DNA of 64,000 bases from Paenibacillus lupini. GTDB lineage: Bacteria; Bacillota; Bacilli; Paenibacillales; Paenibacillaceae. The DNA lies in NCBI RefSeq assembly GCF_011761355.1, contig NZ_JAASRW010000011.1, positions 62,001 through 126,000 on the forward strand. The letters are read 5' to 3'. The notes beneath the pieces are model-generated. The model did no database searches and was not told the DNA's origin. It saw only the letters and a program-made list of their open reading frames with translations. Numbering within the stretch: position 1 is the first letter of the stretch; every line of letters begins with the position of its first letter. Position numbers and translations under genes: made by a program. Shown one piece after another: positions 34,204 to 41,907 of this stretch.

Positions 34204-34961
34204 GCAATATGGCGCTCATCTGTACGTTATGTTTTGTTGCGGTTGCGGCATTCATCTCCATGAAGCAGAAGCTAGGACTTGAAAAGGAAATCTTAATCGG
34301 AACATTGCGTTCAGCAGTCCAATTGCTGTTTATCGGCTATGTCCTCCACTTTGTATTTGGAACGAGTAATCCGTTCTTTATTCTAATCATCATTACAGGA
34401 ATGATCTTGGTTGCAGCTTGGAATGCCGGGGCAAAAGCAAAGCATATAAGCGGAATTCGGCTGCGAATTGCAATTACGCTTGCTTGTACGGAAGGCGTTA
34501 CAATGGGCATCTTGCTGGGGCTTGGCATTATTGCACCAACGCCTCAATATATCATTCCGGTAAGCGGCATTATTATCGGCAGCTCTATGATTGTATGCGG
34601 GTTATTGTTAAATCGAATGAAGCGGGAGATGGAGACAGCGAGGGGCGAGATCGAGATGCTTCTTGCACTTGGGGCAACAGAAAAGCAGGCGATTCACAGC
34701 TCTTTGCGACGTTCTGTCAGAGCCAGTATGATTCCGACCATTGACGGGATGAAGACGGTTGGGCTGGTGCAGCTGCCAGGCATGATGACAGGGATGATTG
34801 TGGCGGGTGCAGATCCGATAGAGGCTGTTCGATATCAGATTCTGATTATGTTTGTTCTAGCGTCTTCAGCGGCGATGACAGCGATGATACTTAGTTTAAT
34901 CAGCTATAAGCTTTGGTTTACGAAAGATGCCAGACTACTGCCTGTACTTCCAGCAGATTAG
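34200..34961 (+). CDS. fetB: FetB-type iron export permease
   Basis: A membrane protein of 253 residues with about seven helices in the UPF0014/YbbM (FetB) family. Characteristic stretches are GTLRSAVQLLFIGYVLHFVF, MIVCGLLLNRMKREMETARGEIEMLLALGAT and MIPTIDGMKTVGLVQLPGMMTGMI. It pairs with the ATPase encoded upstream. Transcription ends in a hairpin-rich space against the convergent permease gene. Confidence 0.88.
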   Translation: MSNMALICTLCFVAVAAFISMKQKLGLEKEILIGTLRSAVQLLFIGYVLHFVFGTSNPFFILIIITGMILVAAWNAGAKAKHISGIRLRIAITLACTEGVTMGILLGLGIIAPTPQYIIPVSGIIIGSSMIVCGLLLNRMKREMETARGEIEMLLALGATEKQAIHSSLRRSVRASMIPTIDGMKTVGLVQLPGMMTGMIVAGADPIEAVRYQILIMFVLASSAAMTAMILSLISYKLWFTKDARLLPVLPAD

Positions 34962-35037
34962 GGTACTCGCATCCTTTGCAGCAATGATTGAAATGAAGAT
35001 AAAACCTTCGGGTTTGGTCAAGAAGGATGCGAATACC
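34962..35037. other. 76-nt foldback with an inner UUCG hairpin between convergent genes
   Basis: GGTACTCGCATCCTT (34962-34976) and AAGGATGCGAATACC (35023-35037) pair at 14 of 15 positions. Inside lies AAACC-TTCG-GGTTT, a five-pair stem capped by a very stable tetraloop. No U-run follows on either strand, so it is not a standard terminator, though it fills the whole gap between fetB and the convergent permease gene. Confidence 0.6.
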
Positions 35038-35039
35038 TA

Positions 35040-36401
35040 TTACTTAATGAGTGGGTACAGCCAGGTAATCCAAAAAGCCAAACAAATCAGTGTAAATATG
35101 ACAGTAGGCGGGATAACGACTAATGTCACCTTTATATAATCTTTCCAGCTTAATTTCACTTTATATTGCTTTAGAATGTGCAGCCATAAGAGTGATGCAA
35201 GTGTCCCGATCGGAAGAAGCAGTGATCCGATATCACTCCCAATGACGCTGGCCAGATAAGCGATTTTCAGCGTAAGAGGGTCCAGATCCATGTGGGTCAG
35301 AGTCATGGTGCCAACCATAAGTGCAGGGTGGTTATTAAAGAAAGTAGATAGCAGGGAAATAAGTCCGCCCATCAATAAACTTGCATTCAACAGATCCCCT
35401 GAAACAAGTGGTTGGAAGACATGGATAAGCATGTTGGTTAATCCTATATTATTTAAGCCATAAATAATAACGTACATGCCAAAAGCGAAGATAAGAATAT
35501 GCCATGGGATTTTGGTGAGAACATCCTTAGGCGGCATCTTCAGATAAATCCAGCGCCAGCTAAGCAAGAGTAAAGAACCGGCAACCGCAATCCATTCGAT
35601 TGGGAGGTGGAAATAGGAGCCGGCAAATAAGCTTAATCGAACGAAAAAAACAAATAATAAGACATATCCCATAAAGCGATTGCTGAATTTGCGGCTGGAA
35701 CGATCATCGATAGAGTGGCGAAGAGGATGACTGGCTATTGGATGCTGAGGGATGGAGACTGATAGTGGGATTTTCTTTGGCAATTGCCGGTAAAAGTAAA
35801 TAAACATCAGAGTAACGAGGAACAGCAGGCCAAGTGTTGCAGGTACAAACATCATTAAGGTCTGCATGTACAGGTCCATATGAACAATTTTGAGTGCGAT
35901 TAGGTTAACGATATTGCTTACCCCTATTGGTGCGCTTGAAGCAGTGGCGACTAATGCTCCGGACAATAAGTAGGGAATCTTCTGGCGGGTTTTCAGCCCT
36001 AAATGCTGCAGCATAATAAGCAAAATCGGGGTAGTAATGAGGATGCTTCCATCATTATTGAAGAATAAGGTCATTAGAAAACATAGGAGATTGACATACC
36101 AGAACAAACGGATCCCCGAGCCACGTGCCCGTATAGCTAGTCCTTCGGCAGCCCAAACAAAAAAGCCAAAGCTTTCTAATACAATGGCCATTACAATCGT
36201 TGCCATAATCGTTATAGCTGCACCGCTTACCGTTGTGGTTATTTGCAAAACATCTTGCATCGATACCGCGCCGCTTAGAATAACAAGAATAGCGCCAAAG
36301 GTTGCAGGTATAGCCTCGTTTAATCCCCTTGGTCTCCAAAGAATAAGCAGTAAAGTAAAGACAAAGGAAATTAGTGTAATTGAAACCGCAGCAGATTGCA
36401 T
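35040..36401 (-). CDS. ArsB/NhaD-type ion transporter (SLC13-like permease)
   Basis: A membrane protein of 453 residues with about 11-12 helices in the ArsB/NhaD (ion transporter) superfamily. Two inverted halves have the typical loops MTLFFNNDGSILITTPI with SSAPIGVSNIVNLIAL, and LSTFFNNHPALMVGT with SVIGSDIGSLLLPIGTLASLLW. It could export arsenite or sodium, or move a dicarboxylate. No ars regulator or reductase is nearby, so arsenic is not specifically supported. The ATG has GAGGTGA upstream. Confidence 0.82.
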   Translation of the reverse strand: MQSAAVSITLISFVFTLLLILWRPRGLNEAIPATFGAILVILSGAVSMQDVLQITTTVSGAAITIMATIVMAIVLESFGFFVWAAEGLAIRARGSGIRLFWYVNLLCFLMTLFFNNDGSILITTPILLIMLQHLGLKTRQKIPYLLSGALVATASSAPIGVSNIVNLIALKIVHMDLYMQTLMMFVPATLGLLFLVTLMFIYFYRQLPKKIPLSVSIPQHPIASHPLRHSIDDRSSRKFSNRFMGYVLLFVFFVRLSLFAGSYFHLPIEWIAVAGSLLLLSWRWIYLKMPPKDVLTKIPWHILIFAFGMYVIIYGLNNIGLTNMLIHVFQPLVSGDLLNASLLMGGLISLLSTFFNNHPALMVGTMTLTHMDLDPLTLKIAYLASVIGSDIGSLLLPIGTLASLLWLHILKQYKVKLSWKDYIKVTLVVIPPTVIFTLICLAFWITWLYPLIK

Positions 36402-36574
36402 GTAAGAATCACCTCAATTCAGTCAGATTACTTATGCGGTTCCTGCCTCCTTCCATCCTTATTCTCTACTACAACTATCACTAGTAGATATAGATAGTAT
36501 ATTTATATGTGCCTTCTTAATAGAGCGTACTAGTCAGATGATTCTATTAATCTATAATTCCGCTAATCTTTGAA

Positions 36575-36621
36575 GCAAAAAGAAGCCTGCTCTTTCCACA
36601 GAGGAAAGAACAAGCTTCTAA
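36575..36621 (-). terminator. Terminator of the HxlR regulator
   Basis: On the minus strand AGAAGCTTGTTCTTTC pairs with GAAAGAGCAGGCTTCT (small internal irregularity) around a 7-base loop, followed by TTTTTGC. Confidence 0.8.
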
Positions 36622-36630
36622 AAAGGTTTA

Positions 36631-36963
36631 TTAAGAAAGGGTTGCTGCCTGATCCTGATTAATCCACTCTTGAGACCACTTCTGAATTTCCCGCACAATA
36701 GGCTCCAAAGCTCGCCCTTTTTCTGTTAAGGAATATTCAATGCGGACAGGAATTTCCGGATAGACGACCCGGATTACGATTCCTTCGTTCTCCAGATCTT
36801 TAAAGCGCTCGGATAACAGCCTGCCACTGATTGGAAGAGCGGCTTGAACGGCGCAGAAACGCTGCGGCCCGGATAACAGTTGGTAAATAATTAAGCCGAT
36901 CCAACGTTTTCCAATGAGATCCATCCCTTTCTGCAGACGCGGACAAAGGTTAGATTGCTCCAT
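36631..36963 (-). CDS. HxlR-family transcriptional regulator
   Basis: A winged-helix regulator of 110 residues. The HxlR pattern is clear: CPRLQKGMDLIGKRWIGLIIYQL, GPQRFCAVQAALPISGRLLSERFKDLE and YPEIPVRIEYSLTEKGRAL. Many relatives sense thiol-reactive or electrophilic compounds through an N-terminal Cys, and one is present here at residue 6 (NLCPR). The start at 36963 follows GAGGTGAT; a longer frame to 37020 lacks a site. It is divergent from a GTP cyclohydrolase II gene whose promoter carries a matching palindromic operator. Confidence 0.88.
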   Translation of the reverse strand: MEQSNLCPRLQKGMDLIGKRWIGLIIYQLLSGPQRFCAVQAALPISGRLLSERFKDLENEGIVIRVVYPEIPVRIEYSLTEKGRALEPIVREIQKWSQEWINQDQAATLS

Positions 36964-36992
36964 AAAGATCACCTCGATTGAATTCCATTTCA

Positions 36993-37003
36993 TTATAGTC
37001 ACT
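36993..37003. promoter_or_regulatory. Palindromic site at the hxlR start
   Basis: ATAGTCACTAT is a perfect 11-base inverted repeat about 30 bp upstream of the HxlR start. It shares the AGT/ACT core with the larger palindrome at 37076 and could be an autoregulatory operator. Confidence 0.4.
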
Positions 37004-37044
37004 ATGTTAAATGAATACAAGCAAACTTTTGTCAGGCTTGTAAC

Positions 37045-37090
37045 TTGACGTCACTTGTTTATGAATTTATAATTAGTTACTAATAGTAAC
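37045..37090 (+). promoter_or_regulatory. Promoter and HxlR-type operator upstream of the GTP cyclohydrolase II gene
   Basis: TTGACG (37045-37050) and TATAAT (37068-37073) are separated by exactly 17 bp. The perfect 15-base palindrome GTTACTAATAGTAAC (37076-37090) sits directly behind the -10 box. It matches the style of HxlR-family operators, so the divergently encoded regulator probably represses this promoter. The transcript would have a leader of about 170 bases before the start codon. Confidence 0.7.
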
Positions 37091-37255
37091 GAAGAATTCG
37101 ATAATTTTTTCCATACTGGCGGATGTAGGCCAAAGGCATAAAGGACCAGCTGCCTGTTGCGCTTATGCTTAAATCTCAATATACTGGTATTCACTGCAAG
37201 TTTTTGGTCCATTATTCGTGGTTTATTATTCAGCTAAAAAAAGAAGGTGCGATAG

Positions 37256-37996
37256 ATGACTAAACAACATATCTTATCGATATTAAAAAATAAAATTAAA
37301 ACAATCGACAATGGAGACCATGCTATCCATGTCGTTGGTCCAATCAAGCTGCCGGTGGATCTGGACGGCGAGACGGTTACGTTCCAATGGTATAGCTGGA
37401 TGCGTCGAGACAATCATACGAATGAATCAGTAGAAGAACTTATTACGGAACTTAACGCCGTACATTATGCGGAATTCCAGCAATCAAGCGTACTTGTCTA
37501 TGGTGATTTCGAGCATGAGGAAGAAGCACTGATCCGTATGCACAGCATTTGTCATACCGGAGATATCTTCGGAAGTCAGCGATGCGACTGCGGGTTCCAG
37601 CTTAAGCAATCCATGAAGATGATCATTGCTAATGGAGCGGGTGCTTTATTCTACTTGGCGAACCATGAAGGACGTGGAATTGGTCTATTCAGCAAAGCAA
37701 TGGCGTACTTGCTGCAAGAGGAAGGGCTCGATACAGTAGATGCTAACCTTGAGCTTGGTTTTGCTGAAGATGCTCGTGATTACAGCGAGGCGATCAGCGT
37801 CCTGAAGCTGCTGCGGAAAGCCCCGGTGTCCATCATTACGAATAATCCTCGTAAAGTGGAAGCGCTGCGTGATGCGGGTATGAATATTTTATCGCGAGTG
37901 CCGCTATGGGGAGAAGCTTCAGTTCATAATGAGAAATATTTATCAACAAAAGTTGTCCGTTCCGGTCATTTCGAACGGAAATTAGCCTTGAAATAA
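37256..37996 (+). CDS. ribA: GTP cyclohydrolase II (RibA-like, stand-alone)
   Basis: An enzyme of 246 residues opening the imidazole ring of GTP, the first step to riboflavin. The zinc ligands lie in ICHTGDIFGSQRCDCG and the catalytic region in NHEGRGIGLFSKAMAYLLQEE; TNNPRKVEAL follows. Bacillus-type riboflavin operons carry a RibB-RibA fusion, whereas this copy has only the cyclohydrolase domain and no neighbouring rib genes. It is driven by a promoter with an HxlR operator and not by an FMN riboswitch that I can recognise. It may be an inducible extra copy or serve a secondary pterin/flavin-like pathway (inference). Confidence 0.85.
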   Translation: MTKQHILSILKNKIKTIDNGDHAIHVVGPIKLPVDLDGETVTFQWYSWMRRDNHTNESVEELITELNAVHYAEFQQSSVLVYGDFEHEEEALIRMHSICHTGDIFGSQRCDCGFQLKQSMKMIIANGAGALFYLANHEGRGIGLFSKAMAYLLQEEGLDTVDANLELGFAEDARDYSEAISVLKLLRKAPVSIITNNPRKVEALRDAGMNILSRVPLWGEASVHNEKYLSTKVVRSGHFERKLALK

Positions 37997-37998
37997 GC

Positions 37999-38028
37999 AA
38001 CAGGCCGAGTGATCGGCCTGTTTTTTTT
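37999..38028 (+). terminator. Terminator of the GTP cyclohydrolase II gene
   Basis: AACAGGCCGA / TCGGCCTGTT form a perfect 10-bp stem around GTGA, followed by eight U residues. Confidence 0.92.
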
Positions 38029-38119
38029 GCTGCCGGACCGAAACCAAACCATATATCCAGTCGTCTAATGGATATGCTCAATCTGGCATACACTATATGG
38101 AACGGAAGGTTGGGTGTGT

Positions 38120-39112
38120 ATGAATGGTCAATTAAAACAGTCATTATATATATTGCTGTCTATGTGGATTGCCATTGGACTCATGGGATGCAGTAAAGGA
38201 AAGTCCGATGAACCAATTGCAAATAAAGAATTAAGGTCTGAGCAGCCGGGTGCTGATGAAGCGGTAGAGAAAAGTGCAGATCAGGATGCGCTTATTCAAA
38301 AATTTAATACCGTGGTCAGCAGTGCCAAGGAAGCATCGGATATTGTTTCTTTCCTGAATGAGAATATGAATAAAGCAGGGCAGAATAATGCTGATCAAAT
38401 GGTGAGGGAGCTCTATACGTTTTATAGCAAGGATCTGGAGCGGTCGCAGCAGGCTTTTTTTGCCGATGATGTGCAAAAGGTTCTAACCGAGATGGACTGG
38501 CCGATTACATCAGCGAATGCAGCATCCATACCGGATGATGCGATCAGACAGCTTGTTGTGACGAAGTTATCCGGCGGCTATAAGCTGGTATGGGTGGAAG
38601 GCTCTATTTATCCGATCGTGGATTACAGCAGTCAGCAAATATACAGCACGTATTTGTCCAAGCCTTTAAACAGCTATATTGCTCTGAAAGCGGCTGAATC
38701 GAGCGAACCTGCTGCAATGGATGCCGGACTTGTCGTTTCTTGGAATGAACTCTCCAATAGAGCCATTATGGCCGAAACCTTCCTGCGGGATTATCCTGAA
38801 TCGCCGGAATATCAGGAAGTGGAAGACCTCTATTTGGACCGGTATTTAAGCATGTATTTGAAAGGACTTCCGAATACACCAATAGCCAACTCTGAAACCT
38901 TAAAGGTGGTACCAGAGGTTAAGGCCAGTTATGTGAAAATAACAAGCGAAAATCCGGATACGGTTACTGCAAAAATGGCTGATCGTTTGTTGTACATACT
39001 GGCTGCATCCAAAGACGTTGTTTTGATCCAGGGGCCCAGCGGGAAAAGGCTTCTGCCGGAGGTAGAGCAGTTCCAGAAAAACTATCGGACGGCAGCGAAA
39101 AGTCTGTTGTAA
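38120..39112 (+). CDS. Lipoprotein of unknown function
   Basis: An exported protein of about 330 residues with a membrane signal (LKQSLYILLSMWIAIGLMGC) ending in the lipobox LMGC. The mature part begins with a charged linker (KGKSDEPIANKELRSEQPG) and is mainly helical, with no domain that I recognise. The ATG at 38120 lies behind GGAAGG; a GTG six bases earlier is also in frame. The gene stands alone between terminator-like regions. Confidence 0.7.
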   Translation: MNGQLKQSLYILLSMWIAIGLMGCSKGKSDEPIANKELRSEQPGADEAVEKSADQDALIQKFNTVVSSAKEASDIVSFLNENMNKAGQNNADQMVRELYTFYSKDLERSQQAFFADDVQKVLTEMDWPITSANAASIPDDAIRQLVVTKLSGGYKLVWVEGSIYPIVDYSSQQIYSTYLSKPLNSYIALKAAESSEPAAMDAGLVVSWNELSNRAIMAETFLRDYPESPEYQEVEDLYLDRYLSMYLKGLPNTPIANSETLKVVPEVKASYVKITSENPDTVTAKMADRLLYILAASKDVVLIQGPSGKRLLPEVEQFQKNYRTAAKSLL

Positions 39113-39213
39113 TCCGGCCGTAACTCATCCAAAAAACGACAAAATTATTTTGCGTTCCGCATTCTTTTCAAGTATGATGGGATGTAACATACGAAAACTA
39201 GAAGGAGTAGAAC

Positions 39214-40176
39214 ATGAACACAAAAACTAGCCATTGTAAAATTGTCGATTGTACGATCCGTGACGGCGGACTTGTGAATAACTGGGATTTCAGCGTTGAA
39301 TTCGTTCAGCATCTGTACAAAACATTGGACGAAGCTGGCGTAGATTATATGGAAATCGGCTACAAAAACTCACCAAAGCTGTTGAAAGGTGCAGACACAG
39401 CAGGCCCTTGGCGTTTCCTGGATGACAACTTCCTGAAAGAAGTTATCCCGAACAAAGGCAACACAAAGCTGTCCGCACTTGTAGATATCGGACGTGTAGA
39501 CGAGAATGACATTTTGCCGCGCAGCGAAAGCTTGCTTGACCTGATTCGTGTAGCTTGCTACATCCAAGATGTGGACAAGGCTCTTGAGCTGGTTCAACTA
39601 TTCCATGAACGCGGTTATGAAACAACGCTTAACATCATGGCGCTCTCTAATGTCATGGAGAACCAACTGATTGAAGCGTTCCAACTGATTAAAGAGAGCG
39701 TAGTTGATGTTGTATACATCGTTGACTCGTACGGCAGCTTGAAGCCTAACGATTACAGCTACCTGATTGAGAAATTCCAACATCATTTGCCAAACAAACG
39801 TCTTGGCATTCATACGCATAACAACATGCAGCTTGCCTTCGCTAATACGCTGCTTGCTGTTGAAAAAGGTGTGGAGTTGCTGGACGCTTCGGTATACGGC
39901 ATGGGCCGCGCTGCAGGCAACTGCAACACGGAGCTGCTTGTAGCTAACCTGCAAAATGTAAAATACAATGTACGTCCGCTTCTCGACATGATCGAGAAAT
40001 ACATGATTCCACTTCGTGAGAAGGAAGAGTGGGGCTACATTATCCCTTACATGATCACAGGTATGCTTGATGAGCATCCTCGTTCGGCAATGGCGCTTCG
40101 CGATTCCGAAGACAAAGATAAATGTGTCGACTTCTACGATCGTTTGACGACTCCTGAGGTTGCTCACAGTAAGTAG
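39214..40176 (+). CDS. HMGL-like aldolase (4-hydroxy-2-oxovalerate aldolase family)
   Basis: A TIM-barrel aldolase-type enzyme of 320 residues. The N-terminal metal and catalytic motif DCTIRDGGLVNNWDFS and the HTHNN motif with VLDASVYGMGRAAGNCNTELL-like C-terminal sequence (LLDASVYGMGRAAGNC) place it in the DRE-TIM metallolyase superfamily with HMG-CoA lyase, isopropylmalate synthase and 4-hydroxy-2-oxovalerate aldolase. The substrate is unknown; such proteins also appear in capsule and secondary-metabolite clusters. It is monocistronic with a good terminator. Confidence 0.8.
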   Translation: MNTKTSHCKIVDCTIRDGGLVNNWDFSVEFVQHLYKTLDEAGVDYMEIGYKNSPKLLKGADTAGPWRFLDDNFLKEVIPNKGNTKLSALVDIGRVDENDILPRSESLLDLIRVACYIQDVDKALELVQLFHERGYETTLNIMALSNVMENQLIEAFQLIKESVVDVVYIVDSYGSLKPNDYSYLIEKFQHHLPNKRLGIHTHNNMQLAFANTLLAVEKGVELLDASVYGMGRAAGNCNTELLVANLQNVKYNVRPLLDMIEKYMIPLREKEEWGYIIPYMITGMLDEHPRSAMALRDSEDKDKCVDFYDRLTTPEVAHSK

Positions 40177-40183
40177 TATTTTG

Positions 40184-40211
40184 GGCCGCCTTGGTTAAGG
40201 CGGCCATTTTA
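40184..40211 (+). terminator. Terminator of the aldolase gene
   Basis: GGCCGCCTT / AAGGCGGCC around GGTT, followed by ATTTTATTTG. Confidence 0.85.
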
Positions 40212-40252
40212 TTTGCTGGAGCATGCTCATGGTGGAAGTGTATGCTCAGGAC

Positions 40253-40366
40253 GGGACTGTATCTCCTTACAGCTGCTGTTGCCACTCTGAATATTGAATT
40301 AACTCGTGTAACGAGTATTCAGAGTGGCAAAGGCAGGCGCTGCGCTCTTCCAGGAGATACAGTCCC
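40253..40366 (+). repeat. Covarying structured element, copy C
   Basis: The outer stem GGGACTGTATCTCCT (40253-40267) / AGGAGATACAGTCCC (40352-40366) has 15 perfect pairs. The inner stem TTGCCACTCTGAATA (40279-40293) / TATTCAGAGTGGCAA (40316-40330) has 15 perfect pairs. The short helix is CTGC (40273-40276) / GCAG (40333-40336). All three keep pairing while differing from copy A. It lies after the aldolase terminator and 30 bases before another long hairpin. Confidence 0.75.
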
Positions 40367-40396
40367 TCTCTTCGCACACAACCCAACCATCGACCA

Positions 40397-40447
40397 CCCC
40401 CAACACAAAGGGGCTGCCTTAAAATAGGCAGCCCCTTTGTGTTGGGG
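40397..40447. terminator. Long perfect hairpin in the intergenic region
   Basis: A 21-bp perfect stem runs from CCCCAACACAAAGG at 40397 to CCTTTGTGTTGGGG at 40447, around an A/T loop. No U-run follows, but it is long enough to block transcription or act as a transcript end after copy C. Two smaller hairpins follow (GCCTGCG/CGCAGGC at 40459-40481 and GGGCG/CGCCC at 40488-40504). Confidence 0.55.
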
Positions 40448-40555
40448 ACAGTTGGATTTGCCTGCGTGGCTCTGCCGCAGGCACCAGGGCGAAAGATCCG
40501 CCCTTCTACTTCAGCACATCTGCGCTGCAGGTTTGGAAATTGTCGAAAAGGGGCT

Positions 40556-40742
40556 TCTAACGAATCCTGGTATTCTTATTTGCTCGAAATAGTCACTTTG
40601 CGGATTCTAAGGAATCCTAGAAACGCTATTTAGACTTTTGACATCGTTTATTGCCGTCAGTCGGCCAAATAACGATACCAGGATTCGTTAGGATTTATTC
40701 GTTGCCCAATTCATCCAAATAAGACTTCTACGATTCGTTAGC
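40556..40742. repeat. 187-bp four-unit symmetric repeat element, copy 2
   Basis: Direct units start at 40556 (TCTAACGAATCC) and 40606 (TCTAAGGAATCC). Inverted units start, on the minus strand, at 40742 (GCTAACGAATCG) and 40692 (CCTAACGAATCC). The spacing in each pair is exactly 50 bp and the total length is 187 bp, identical to copy 1 at 10360-10546 although much of the intervening sequence differs. Confidence 0.75.
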
Positions 40743-40929
40743 TCTCTGACCAAGGTGGAAAAGGCGCTTGATGGGAGATAAAGTGGACGGTTATAGCAGG
40801 TGAAGAGCAAGGTTAGTTTGGTGGGAGACGATAAGGCTGTGGGAGCTGTGATGAGCATAGAATACTGGGAAATACTAGTGAATACTGGTGGATGATGAGA
40901 CGGTAGGAGGAGAGGGATGAGAAAGAGAA
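40743..40929. other. Gene-free purine-rich stretch
   Basis: I see no gene. The plus strand is rich in G and A, and AATACTGG recurs at short intervals (around 40860-40892). Reading frames through it have biased composition and no ribosome binding site. Confidence 0.4.
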
Positions 40930-40958
40930 AGGAACTGCCTGATATAGGCAGCTCCTTG
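40930..40958 (-). terminator. Terminator of the GNAT gene
   Basis: On the minus strand AGGAGCTGCC pairs with GGCAGTTCCT around TATATCA, followed by TTCTCTTT. A smaller GGGAG/CTCCC hairpin lies between it and the stop codon. Confidence 0.7.
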
Positions 40959-40987
40959 GTGAGATAGGAGGGAGTCAAGGCTCCCTT

Positions 40988-41416
40988 TTACAGCTTTTTT
41001 TTCATGGTGACGTGGGGGATGCCCTCTTCCATGAAGATGTCGGAGACGGTGTGGTAGCCGAGTTTGGCGTAGAAGGCTTCAGCATGAGTCTGGCCGTTTA
41101 GTTTGGCTTCCTTTAGACCGGCTTCACGAGCTGCCGATTCGAGTGCCTCGACGATTGCGCGGCCAAGGCCGTATTTGCGATGGGATTCAAGTACGCAGAT
41201 ACGCTGCAGCTTGGCAGCGCCATCGACCTCTCTTAGGCGACCTGTAGCAACAGGTTCGCCATTGTAAAGGACAAGCACATGCTTGGCTGTTGCGTCGAAT
41301 TCATCGTATTCGTTCTCAGCAGGGACGCCTTGTTCGTCAACGAACACTTTTTTACGGATATCAAAGGCTGCTTGCATATCTTTTTCATTGGTAATAACTC
41401 TCGAAGTAATGGTCAT
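40988..41416 (-). CDS. GNAT family N-acetyltransferase (ElaA-like)
   Basis: A single-domain acetyltransferase of 142 residues. It begins with RKKVFVDEQGVPAENEYDEFDATAKHVLVLYNGEPVATGR, a pattern of the small ElaA/YjcF-type GNATs, and carries the acetyl-CoA loop in LESHRKYGLGRAIVEALE. The substrate is unknown. I set the start at the ATG at 41416 with GGAGA upstream. The frame is open further upstream but overlaps the next gene. Confidence 0.85.
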   Translation of the reverse strand: MTITSRVITNEKDMQAAFDIRKKVFVDEQGVPAENEYDEFDATAKHVLVLYNGEPVATGRLREVDGAAKLQRICVLESHRKYGLGRAIVEALESAAREAGLKEAKLNGQTHAEAFYAKLGYHTVSDIFMEEGIPHVTMKKKL

Positions 41417-41453
41417 GATGTAGATTTCTCCTTCCATATGTACAAAAAAAGCA

Positions 41454-41756
41454 TTAAGTTTCGCGAAGCTCTCCGTCGCCTCGAATGGCTGCAGCCTGAT
41501 GAGGCTCATTCGGATGCAGGTAGGCGGTTCCGTTAAAGGTTCGTCCGTCCAGAGCTGTTGCGAAAAGCTCGATTCGAATATCCTCGCTTTGTCCAAACCA
41601 CTCGAGCAGCTCGATATCCTTTACTCCATTAACATCCACATACCAAAGCCGGGAGCCATAGTCCGACACTAATACAAGCTCGGCTGTCTGAAACGGAAGC
41701 TCCTTCATTTGCTGTTGGTATACAATTTCAATGTCCTTTAATTGAATGGTTTCCAT
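41454..41756 (-). CDS. Small protein of unknown function
   Basis: A soluble protein of about 100 residues, acidic, with no signal or membrane segment. It contains IELLEWFGQSEDIRIELFATALDGRTFNGTAYLHPN. I do not recognise the family. The ATG at 41756 has GGAGGG upstream. It precedes the GNAT gene by 37 bp on the same strand, so the two are probably co-transcribed. Confidence 0.65.
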   Translation of the reverse strand: METIQLKDIEIVYQQQMKELPFQTAELVLVSDYGSRLWYVDVNGVKDIELLEWFGQSEDIRIELFATALDGRTFNGTAYLHPNEPHQAAAIRGDGELRET

Positions 41757-41907
41757 TATTGCAGCCCTCCATGAACGACATAGAACGGCGTGGAAAAAAT
41801 GTATGCCGTGATGTCTGCTTTTGATTGTAATGTTCATTGCTGGTTAATGCAACAATCACCAGCCTTCCTTCGTCTTACTAATTAACAAAAAAAGGGGGTT
41901 GTGGAAA

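Noticed and set aside
37091..37255. Possible FMN riboswitch in the leader of the GTP cyclohydrolase II gene
   Set aside because: None of the conserved FMN-aptamer blocks could be found in the 170-base leader, and no terminator precedes the gene.
40688..40978. 96-codon minus-strand frame between the 187-bp element and the GNAT gene
   Set aside because: It overlaps the GNAT terminator and the repeat element, has low-complexity Ser/Pro/Thr/Leu content and no ribosome site.
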